DNA from: Omnitrophica bacterium RIFOXYB12_FULL_50_7 | GTDB lineage: Bacteria; Omnitrophota; Omnitrophia; Omnitrophales; Aquincolibacteriaceae | Assembly: GCA_001804345.1 (NCBI GenBank) | Contig: MHFU01000020.1 | Location: forward strand, 1-5,400 | Length of the DNA stretch: 5,400 bases | Reading direction: 5' to 3' | Shown: positions 1-5,085 of the stretch, in pieces | How positions within the stretch are numbered: the stretch's first letter is position 1 | Layout: each line of letters starts with the position of its first letter | Translations under genes and position numbers: made by a program | The notes under the pieces: generated by a model | Database searches by the model: none | Seen by the model: only the letters and a program-made list of their open reading frames with translations | What the model was told of the DNA's origin: nothing

Positions 1-502
1 CCAGAACAAGCAGAAGTGGCATATCCAGATAAATGTAATGCGAATTCTGGACATGAAGAAAATTGAGGGCTAAAAACAACGCCGTCAATAGAGCCTGTTT
101 TTCTGAAAAAAACTTTTGAACAAGCTTATACATAAAATATACGGTTGCTGTCCCCAAAAGCCCCCCAAGCACTATCCGCCCGATAAGATAGAAGGACGTT
201 GGATCGTTCAAGAACAGCATCTGAAAATCGGCCACATTATGAATGCAGCCCCCAACGCGCATAACAAGAAAATAGATCCCATACAAAAAAAAGAGGACAT
301 AACTGACAAGCGGCGGTATTTTAAAATAATGCGGATTGAGATCGCCGCTTCCAAAAGCCAAGGCGTGATGGACAACAAGCTGTTCATCGGCGTGGTAAAG
401 AGATGGGAGGCCAAAACCGATGCCCCAGAGTCGCACTGCGAGAGCCAGGGCCAGGATCCCGAACAGGAGGAACGTTTCGCGAGAGAAACGAAAGGCTTTC
501 AT
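1..502 (-). CDS. PMT/ArnT-like membrane glycosyltransferase (GT39-type), N-terminal part only
   Basis: I translated this minus-strand frame directly. It is open from ATG at 502 to the window edge and gives 167 residues, so the C-terminus is missing. The protein starts with a short basic segment (MKAFRFSRE) followed by a hydrophobic helix at about residues 11-31. It then has the loop LPSLYHADEQ, whose Asp39-Glu40 pair matches the acidic motif in the first external loop of polyprenyl-phosphate-sugar-dependent transferases (PMT, ArnT and related families). More hydrophobic segments lie at about 63-84, 105-127 and 136-150, followed by HYIYLDMP with Asp160. Such enzymes sit in the inner membrane and transfer a sugar from a polyprenyl phosphate to lipid, glycan or protein on the outer face. 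The start overlaps the stop of the upstream GT2 gene (TGATG) and lacks a good Shine-Dalgarno, so translation is probably coupled. The family is broad, so the acceptor and sugar cannot be assigned. Confidence 0.82.
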   Translation of the reverse strand, partial: MKAFRFSRETFLLFGILALALAVRLWGIGFGLPSLYHADEQLVVHHALAFGSGDLNPHYFKIPPLVSYVLFFLYGIYFLVMRVGGCIHNVADFQMLFLNDPTSFYLIGRIVLGGLLGTATVYFMYKLVQKFFSEKQALLTALFLALNFLHVQNSHYIYLDMPLLLVL

Positions 503-1209
503 CAGGAGTGGAGACTACGGATCCTTAGGACATCCCAAAACATTATCAGAGGATCCCGGAAGACCTGGACTCGACTTTGAGCGGAATTGCGCCAGATCAC
601 GGGAAGTTCTAGGAGACGATACCCAAACTTCTGAGCAAGATACACGATCTCCACGTCAAAACTAAACCCGTCAAGTTTTTGAAGGCTAAAAAGCTTTTGG
701 GCGGCTTCCCGTCGGAAACATTTGAACCCGCACTGCGAGTCGTGAACACCTTTGAAGGCCCACTGCTGCGCCACAAGATTAAAAACTTTCCCCATGGTCT
801 CTCGCAGGAAATTCTGATGGATCTCGACCTGAGAGCTCGAGAGCGCACGTGAGCCGATCACCAGGTCCTGATCTTTTTCGAGACGCGCTAAAAATCTCTC
901 AACCTCCTCGATCGGTGTCGAGAGGTCCGCGTCCGTAAAAAGAACGTAGGCTCCGGTCGCCGCGAGCATCCCCTGCCTGACCGCATATCCTTTCCCGCGA
1001 TTATGAGGCGTGACCAGTATCTTATGAGGGAATTCTTTCAAGAACTCTTTTGCAAGCGCGACCGTCCGGTCCTGACTGCCGTCATCTGAAACAATGATCT
1101 CGGATGCGTACGATTGCTTTTTAAGAAAATCTTGTATTGCTGCGAGCGACTGAGGTAAACGTTTTTCTTCGTTGTAGGTGGGAATCACCACCGAAAGATA
1201 GAAAGCCAT
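502..1209 (-). CDS. GT2 family glycosyltransferase, polyprenyl-phosphate glucosyltransferase (Alg5/DPG synthase-like)
   Basis: This complete 235-residue protein has a GT-A fold and should transfer a sugar from a nucleotide donor to a polyprenyl phosphate on the cytoplasmic face of the inner membrane. Visible motifs in order are VVIPTYNEE (7-15), SDDGSQDRT (41-49), RGKGYAVRQG (71-80), the metal-binding FTDADLSTP with Asp93-x-Asp95 (91-99), IGSRA (118-122), SQCGFKCFRREAA (158-170), GFSFDVEIVYLA (181-192) and ELPVIWRN (201-208). The last three blocks are characteristic of dolichyl-phosphate glucosyl/mannosyl transferases. It lacks the C-terminal transmembrane pair of ArnC/GtrB-type enzymes and the N-terminal anchor of eukaryotic Alg5, so it is probably a peripheral membrane protein. 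The start overlaps the uxs stop (TAATG) and the stop overlaps the start of the membrane glycosyltransferase (TGATG). The pairing suggests it charges the lipid carrier that its neighbour uses. The donor sugar (glucose, xylose or other) is not determined by the motifs. Confidence 0.9.
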   Translation of the reverse strand: MAFYLSVVIPTYNEEKRLPQSLAAIQDFLKKQSYASEIIVSDDGSQDRTVALAKEFLKEFPHKILVTPHNRGKGYAVRQGMLAATGAYVLFTDADLSTPIEEVERFLARLEKDQDLVIGSRALSSSQVEIHQNFLRETMGKVFNLVAQQWAFKGVHDSQCGFKCFRREAAQKLFSLQKLDGFSFDVEIVYLAQKFGYRLLELPVIWRNSAQSRVQVFRDPLIMFWDVLRIRSLHS

Positions 1210-2159
1210 TATTTCTTCCCCAGCGCCTTTTTAAAATATTCGATCGTATGTTCCAACCCCTCTTCCAGGCCGACTTTCGGGGCCCACGAAAGATACTTTT
1301 GGGCCTTGGTAATATCCGGCCGGCGCACCTTCGGGTCATCTTCCGGCAGGGCTTTGTTCACAATACGGCTGGAACTTCCGGTCATTCGAATGATCTTTTT
1401 CGCAAGATCCATCATGGAAATTTCATTCGGGTTTCCGATATTGACCGGATCATTGATCGAAGAAAGCAAAAGCTTCTCGATCCCGTCCACCAGATCGCTG
1501 ATATAACAAAGACTTCGCGTCTGCCGCCCGCTGCCAAACACCGTGAGCGGCTTCCCGGTCAGCGCCTGCGAAAGAAATTCCGGAATTGCGCGGCCATCAT
1601 GAAGGCGCATCCGGGGCCCATAAGTATTAAAAATACGTATAATCTTCGTATCCATCTTATGCGTCCGGTGATAGGCCATGGTCAAAGCCTCGGCGAAGCG
1701 CTTCGCTTCATCATAAACGCCGCGAGGACCCACGGGATTGACATTGCCCCAATATTCCTCGGGTTGAGGATGCACAAGGGGATCGCCATAGACTTCCGAA
1801 GTCGACGCCAAAAAAAAGACCGCTTTCTTATCTTTGGCGAGTCCCAAGGCGTTATGCGTCCCGAGCGCTCCCACTTTAAGGGTTTGGATGGGAAACTGCA
1901 GATAATCCAGCGGGCTCGCTGGCGAAGCGAAGTGAAGCACATAGTCGACTCGGCCCGGAACATGGATAGTCTTGCTGACATCGTGCCGGATAAGCTTAAA
2001 CGCATGGTTCTTTTTAAGATGCGCGATGTTTTTGATGTTCCCGGTGAGAAAATTATCGATCACGATGACACGGTTTTTTCGCTCCAGAAACCGATCACAA
2101 AGATGGGACCCAAGAAACCCACCACCGCCAGTCACCACATACGTTTTCGGGATAGCCAT
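1209..2159 (-). CDS. uxs: UDP-glucuronate decarboxylase (UDP-xylose synthase), SDR family
   Basis: This 316-residue extended SDR enzyme has the normal length for bacterial UXS, which oxidises and decarboxylates UDP-glucuronate to UDP-xylose in the cytoplasm using tightly bound NAD. The Rossmann motif TGGGGFLG is at 10-17. UXS hallmarks follow: RHDV (58-61), HFASPASPLDY (76-86), catalytic STSEVYGDP (119-127, Thr120, Glu122), WGNVNPVGPRGVYDEAKR (137-154, Tyr149 and Lys153), RIFNTYGPRM (175-184) and RSLCYISDLVDG (215-226). The TSE triplet in place of TDE, and the NP-x-GPR-xx-YDEAKR block, separate it from RmlB and GalE. The same frame is open 35 codons further upstream to 2264, but that stretch lies inside rmlD and resembles no UXS N-terminus. 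The ATG at 2159 starts the conserved fold, overlaps the rmlD stop (TAATG) and has an AGGAGA 10 bases upstream. Its substrate requires UDP-glucose dehydrogenase, which is only a remnant at 4846-5040. Confidence 0.93.
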   Translation of the reverse strand: MAIPKTYVVTGGGGFLGSHLCDRFLERKNRVIVIDNFLTGNIKNIAHLKKNHAFKLIRHDVSKTIHVPGRVDYVLHFASPASPLDYLQFPIQTLKVGALGTHNALGLAKDKKAVFFLASTSEVYGDPLVHPQPEEYWGNVNPVGPRGVYDEAKRFAEALTMAYHRTHKMDTKIIRIFNTYGPRMRLHDGRAIPEFLSQALTGKPLTVFGSGRQTRSLCYISDLVDGIEKLLLSSINDPVNIGNPNEISMMDLAKKIIRMTGSSSRIVNKALPEDDPKVRRPDITKAQKYLSWAPKVGLEEGLEHTIEYFKKALGKK

Positions 2160-3133
2160 TATGCGGTGTTCTCCTTTTCCGCGGCCTGGGCCTTCGCCTT
2201 TGCTTCCAGCAGGGCGAGCTCTTGCTTTAATTTCGGCAAGAACTCCAGGGTAGCTTCTTCCCAAGATCGCAATTTCAGCCCCAATATCTTCTCGGATTTT
2301 TCAAGCGATAGCACGGAATTCGTCGGACGCGGCGCGGGACGCTTCAGATGCGCGCTCGGAATATCCATAATTTTAACGGCCCCAAGTCCGGCACCTTTCA
2401 GGAGGAAACGCGCATAGTCCGCCCAATGGACGGTCCCTGCATTCCCGAGATGAAAGATATTCGCTCCGGATTTCAAAAGGACATCTTTTTTATTAAGGAG
2501 CAATTGCCTCATAGCCTGCGCCACGTCCCACGACCACGTGGGACGACCGATCTGGTCATCAACCACGTTCATTTTTGTCGCTTCTGCGGCTTGACGCAGG
2601 ATGGCTTTAGGAAAACAACGGCCCCATATCCCGAAAAGCCAAGTGATCCGGAAAATAAGAGCCCGTTTCGAGACGCGAAGAATATATTCCTCCCCCATGC
2701 GCTTGGTCTTTCCATAGAAGCTTAGCGGGTTGGGGGTATCGGTTTCCAGATACTCCCCTTTTTTGTTGCCGTCGAATACATAATCCGTGCTGTAAAAAAT
2801 GATCGAAGCATCGATTTCATTTGCGGCATCGACCACATGCTCGGTCGCTGCGACATTGCCCGCAAGAGCTTCATCATGATGTTCCTCGCAATAGTCCACG
2901 TCAGTCATCGCGGCCGTGTGAATGATCACCTCTGGCTTATGACTCAAGATGGCATCACGGGTCATCCGCGCCTGCGTCAGATCGCAAATATCGTAGGGAA
3001 CCGTCAGATGCGTGACAGGACGCCGATCAAGCCCCACAATCTCGAACTCCTGACTTAGGACATTTCCAAGATCCGTTCCGAGCATACCTCCTGCACCGGT
3101 GATCAGGATCTTCATGGGCGCCGGGGCTGTCAT
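2159..3133 (-). CDS. rmlD: dTDP-4-dehydrorhamnose reductase (RmlD)
   Basis: This 324-residue SDR reductase should reduce dTDP-4-keto-6-deoxy-L-mannose to dTDP-L-rhamnose with NAD(P)H, the last step of the pathway. The dinucleotide motif ITGAGGMLG is at 11-19, and IHTAAMTDVDYCE at 71-83 follows the RmlD pattern. Catalytic residues are Thr116 in YSTDYVFDG (114-122) and Tyr140/Lys144 in FYGKTKRMGEE (139-149). VVDDQIGRPTWS (190-201) and LKRPAPRPTNSVL (263-275) are strong RmlD signatures. The C-terminus has a roughly 25-residue Lys/Glu/Ala-rich tail (300-324) that looks helical. The start at 3133 gives a 4-base ATGA overlap with rmlB. Met7 at 3115 sits closer to the fold, but it has no Shine-Dalgarno match, whereas GGTGA precedes 3133. 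The gene directly follows rmlB, with no rmlC between or nearby. Without the epimerase the reductase might yield a different 6-deoxyhexose, so the exact product depends on rmlC elsewhere. Confidence 0.92.
   Translation of the reverse strand: MTAPAPMKILITGAGGMLGTDLGNVLSQEFEIVGLDRRPVTHLTVPYDICDLTQARMTRDAILSHKPEVIIHTAAMTDVDYCEEHHDEALAGNVAATEHVVDAANEIDASIIFYSTDYVFDGNKKGEYLETDTPNPLSFYGKTKRMGEEYILRVSKRALIFRITWLFGIWGRCFPKAILRQAAEATKMNVVDDQIGRPTWSWDVAQAMRQLLLNKKDVLLKSGANIFHLGNAGTVHWADYARFLLKGAGLGAVKIMDIPSAHLKRPAPRPTNSVLSLEKSEKILGLKLRSWEEATLEFLPKLKQELALLEAKAKAQAAEKENTA
2170..2175 (-). promoter_or_regulatory. Shine-Dalgarno for uxs
   Basis: The minus strand reads AGGAGA with ten bases before the ATG at 2159, inside the 3' end of rmlD. 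It supports the 316-residue start of uxs rather than the upstream in-frame ATG at 2264. Confidence 0.6.
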
Positions 3134-4110
3134 GATTTCACCGTATACTTGTCCTGCTTAAGCGGCTGCCACCACTCTGGGTTTTCCCGGTACCACTTCG
3201 CGGTTTCAGCTAAACCCTTCGCGAAGCTCCAACGGGGTTTAAAGCCCAGTCGCTTCAGCTTATTGAAATTAACGGCATAACGCAGGTCATGCCCCAAACG
3301 ATCCTTCACATAGCGGATCATCTCCGTGCCTTTTTTAAAATGTCGGAGGATTGCACGGGTCAGATCAAGATTACTCATTTCGTGATGCGCTCCCGCATTA
3401 TAGATCTCACCCGCCTTGCCTTTTTCAAGGACCAGGAGGAGCGCGCGGCATGCATCCTCAACATAGATCCAATCCCGACGGTTCTTGCCATTCCCGTAAA
3501 GAGGAACGGTCTTATTTTCCAGCAAATTCGTTACGAAAAGCGGGATGGCCTTCTCCGGAAATTGATAGGGCCCGAAATTGTTCGTACACCGTACAATCAT
3601 GGCAGGATGTTTGAAGGTTTCCTGAAAAGAACGCACCAGAAGGTCCCCGCCAGCCTTGGAAGCAGAATAGGGACTATTTGGCAAAAGAGCCGCGTGCTCA
3701 TCGGCATAGCCTTTTACGATCGATCCATAGACTTCATCCGTGGACATGTGGACAAACCGTTTGATTCCGCACGCGAGCGACGCCTCGAGTAAGGCTGCCG
3801 TCCCAAGAATGTTGGTCTTGAGAAAATCATCCGCGCTTTCAATGGAGCGATCCACGTGGGTCTCGGCAGCGAAGTGCAGCACCGCGGAAGCTTTTTTCAT
3901 AAGCTTGAGGACAATCCTCTTATCCGTAATGTCTCCTTTCACGAATTCGTAACGCGACGAACCTTTCAGGTCGCAAAGATTGGCGGGATTGCCGGAATAG
4001 CTTAACTTGTCGAGATTGATGACGCCCCATCCCGGACGTTCCCCGAGAAAATAGCGAATAAAATTGGAGCCGATAAACCCGCAGCCCCCCGTCACAAGAA
4101 GACGCTTCAT
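3130..4110 (-). CDS. rmlB: dTDP-glucose 4,6-dehydratase (RmlB)
   Basis: This 326-residue extended SDR enzyme converts dTDP-glucose to dTDP-4-keto-6-deoxyglucose with bound NAD, the shared intermediate of many deoxysugars. Visible motifs are VTGGCGFIGSN (6-16), FAAETHVDRSI (80-90), catalytic MSTDEVYGS (122-130, Thr124-Asp125-Glu126), SPYSASKAGGD (146-156, Tyr148 and Lys152), RCTNNFGPYQFPEKAIP (174-190), YGNGKNRRDWIYVEDAC (205-221) and DRLGHDLRYAV (270-280). The TDE triad with the NNFGPYQFPEK block is diagnostic. It is somewhat shorter than the roughly 350-residue enterobacterial enzyme. A usual Pro in the late DRPGHD motif is Leu272 here, which is a mild variation. The start overlaps the rmlA stop by 4 bases (ATGA) and has a strong GGGAGGG just upstream; the end overlaps rmlD the same way. 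Confidence 0.96.
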   Translation of the reverse strand: MKRLLVTGGCGFIGSNFIRYFLGERPGWGVINLDKLSYSGNPANLCDLKGSSRYEFVKGDITDKRIVLKLMKKASAVLHFAAETHVDRSIESADDFLKTNILGTAALLEASLACGIKRFVHMSTDEVYGSIVKGYADEHAALLPNSPYSASKAGGDLLVRSFQETFKHPAMIVRCTNNFGPYQFPEKAIPLFVTNLLENKTVPLYGNGKNRRDWIYVEDACRALLLVLEKGKAGEIYNAGAHHEMSNLDLTRAILRHFKKGTEMIRYVKDRLGHDLRYAVNFNKLKRLGFKPRWSFAKGLAETAKWYRENPEWWQPLKQDKYTVKS

Positions 4111-4835
4111 GATGCCCTCCCTTCTTGACGCGCCACCAGCATGTTGGCGCGATACAAGGATTCAAATTGTCCGGCATCGGTCCAAAAACCCTTCAGGAGA
4201 TCATATTCCAGCACGCCACGTTTGAGATACCAGTTATTCACGTCCGTGATCTCCAATTCGCCTCGCCGTGATGGCTTCAGCGTCTTGATAAAACCAAAGA
4301 CGTTCTCATCGTACATATAGACTCCGATGACTGCATAGGGACTTTTTGTTTTTTTCGGCTTTTCAACGATCCCGGTGATCTTGCCATTCCTGAAAGTGGC
4401 CACACCAAAACGCTCTGGATCCGGCACCTTCTTAAGAAGTACTCGTGCGCCCTCCGGTTGCATATCAAACCGCCGGACATGAGGAGTAATGTCTTCCTGA
4501 ACGATGTTGTCTCCCAGAATCACCACCATCTTCTCATCGCCTACGAAATGTTCAGCCAGGCTCAAAGCATGAGCAATACCCCCCTCGCCTTCTTGATAGG
4601 TGTAATTAATATGCTTCAAGCCGAACTGTTTTCCATTCCCAAGAAGTTTCAGAAAATCCCCGGAGGAGTTGCCTCCGGTTACAATCAGAATGTCGCGTAC
4701 TCCCGCGCGCACAAGCGTTTCTATGGGGTAATAGATCATGGGCTTGTTGTAGACCGGGAGAAGATGCTTATTGGTGACCTTGGTAAGTGGAAAAAGCCGG
4801 CTCCCGAGACCCCCCGCAAGAATGACACCTTTCAT
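4107..4835 (-). CDS. rmlA: glucose-1-phosphate thymidylyltransferase, short form (RmlA)
   Basis: This 242-residue nucleotidyltransferase should join glucose-1-phosphate and dTTP to form dTDP-glucose and pyrophosphate, the first step toward dTDP-deoxysugars. The signature LAGGLGSRLFPLT (6-18) is followed by KHLLPVYNKPMIYYPIE (23-39), GGIAHAL (85-91), the metal-binding LGDN (107-110), IVEKPKK (156-162), RGELEITDVN (191-200) and FWTDAG (217-222, Asp220 probably binding metal). It lacks the roughly 50 C-terminal residues of the enterobacterial enzyme (about 290), matching the short RmlA type seen in archaea and some bacteria. The ORF remains open to 4898, but the family always begins at MKGVILAGG, and the ATG at 4835 has GGAGG 4 bases upstream, so I chose 4835. 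The start lies 10 bases after the stop of the ugd remnant. Adjacent rmlB and rmlD support the thymidylyl rather than another nucleotidyl role. Confidence 0.94.
   Translation of the reverse strand: MKGVILAGGLGSRLFPLTKVTNKHLLPVYNKPMIYYPIETLVRAGVRDILIVTGGNSSGDFLKLLGNGKQFGLKHINYTYQEGEGGIAHALSLAEHFVGDEKMVVILGDNIVQEDITPHVRRFDMQPEGARVLLKKVPDPERFGVATFRNGKITGIVEKPKKTKSPYAVIGVYMYDENVFGFIKTLKPSRRGELEITDVNNWYLKRGVLEYDLLKGFWTDAGQFESLYRANMLVARQEGRAS
4115..4121 (-). promoter_or_regulatory. Shine-Dalgarno for rmlB
   Basis: The minus strand reads GGGAGGG four bases before the rmlB ATG at 4110, embedded in the last codons of rmlA. It indicates independent ribosome loading as well as coupling through the ATGA overlap. 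Confidence 0.7.
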
Positions 4836-4839
4836 GGTT

Positions 4840-4844
4840 CCTCC
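4840..4844 (-). promoter_or_regulatory. Shine-Dalgarno for rmlA
   Basis: The minus strand reads GGAGG four bases before the ATG at 4835 and one base after the TGA of the ugd remnant. This site decides the rmlA start against the longer open frame from 4898, and it suggests that ribosomes ending the remnant could reinitiate at rmlA. Confidence 0.75.
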
Positions 4845-4845
4845 G

Positions 4846-5040
4846 TCAGAGACAAACAGCGCTTTTGCAAAGCACTGCCGTACGTTGGCTAAAATCAATC
4901 GTCATGGATTGATCATTTTTCTTGAGTGCCCGGATCTTGGCTTTGTTCCGATCCGCGCAGGTGACCGTATGTCCCAAATACGACAAACAAACCCCGGGAA
5001 AAAAATCGACATAACCAGAGCCAATGATCCCTATTTTCAT
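4846..5040 (-). pseudogene. ugd: remnant of UDP-glucose 6-dehydrogenase (N-terminal fragment)
   Basis: This 64-codon frame begins MKIGIIGSGYVDFFPGVCLS and continues through YLGHTVTCAD and KIRALKK. That is the start of UDP-glucose/GDP-mannose dehydrogenases, which are normally about 430-450 residues and oxidise UDP-glucose to UDP-glucuronate. Similarity stops at about Lys41, and the remaining 23 residues resemble nothing in the family. The third glycine of the GxGxxG nucleotide-binding motif is Asp12 (GSGYVD), explicable by one G-to-A change in codon 12. The catalytic Cys domain and UDP-binding domain are missing, so it cannot be an active enzyme. The stop at 4846-4848 is followed one base later by the rmlA Shine-Dalgarno, so if translated it could still couple to rmlA. 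The weak AAGGGGCGG before its ATG might serve as a ribosome site. The family assignment of the first 41 residues is strong; calling it a deletion remnant rather than a repurposed small peptide is inference. Confidence 0.82.
4894..4913. repeat. perfect 7-bp inverted repeat with 6-base loop
   Basis: On the plus strand, ATCAATC (4894-4900) and GATTGAT (4907-4913) are exact reverse complements around GTCATG. On the minus strand the second arm is followed by TTTTA, and on the plus strand by CATTTTT, so it looks like a weak, AT-rich, bidirectional terminator or a dyad operator. It lies about 60 bases upstream of the rmlA start and begins within five bases of where ugd similarity ends. The stem has only two GC pairs, so strong termination is unlikely. 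Confidence 0.5.
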
Positions 5041-5085
5041 AAACCCCGCCCCTTGAAATGAATTGGCACTGTCATGGATGAAATA

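Noticed and set aside
208..414. 68-codon hydrophobic frame on the minus strand
   Set aside because: It lies within the glycosyltransferase gene in another frame. Its hydrophobicity reflects the membrane-protein base composition, not a separate small gene.
116..580. 154-codon open frame on the plus strand
   Set aside because: It is antisense to the membrane glycosyltransferase, whose minus-strand frame has clear hydrophobic helices and the DE loop. The plus product is low-complexity and charged, with no family resemblance.
2160..2264. 35-codon N-terminal extension of uxs
   Set aside because: It overlaps rmlD and has Gly/Arg/Lys-rich sequence unlike UXS. The start at 2159 has a ribosome site and a TAATG overlap matching the other junctions.
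1137..2417. 426-codon open frame on the plus strand
   Set aside because: It lies antisense across uxs and the 3' end of rmlD, both of which show complete family motifs on the minus strand. Its translation is Arg/Pro/His-rich with no recognisable domain, as expected of a shadow frame.
3289..3792. 167-codon open frame on the plus strand
   Set aside because: It is antisense to rmlB, which has every expected motif. The plus product shows no domain.
4861..4873. Small hairpin (GCTTT, three-base loop, AAAGC) inside the ugd remnant
   Set aside because: A 5-bp stem this short is expected by chance and has no adjacent T-run or conserved context.
4836..4898. 21-codon N-terminal extension of rmlA
   Set aside because: The RmlA family begins at MKGVILAGG, and a strong GGAGG sits directly before the ATG at 4835.
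4836..5085. Sigma-70 promoter for the operon
   Set aside because: I looked for -35/-10 pairs on the minus strand upstream of rmlA and of the ugd remnant. TTGATT in the dyad arm has no convincing -10 at a proper distance, so no promoter is called.
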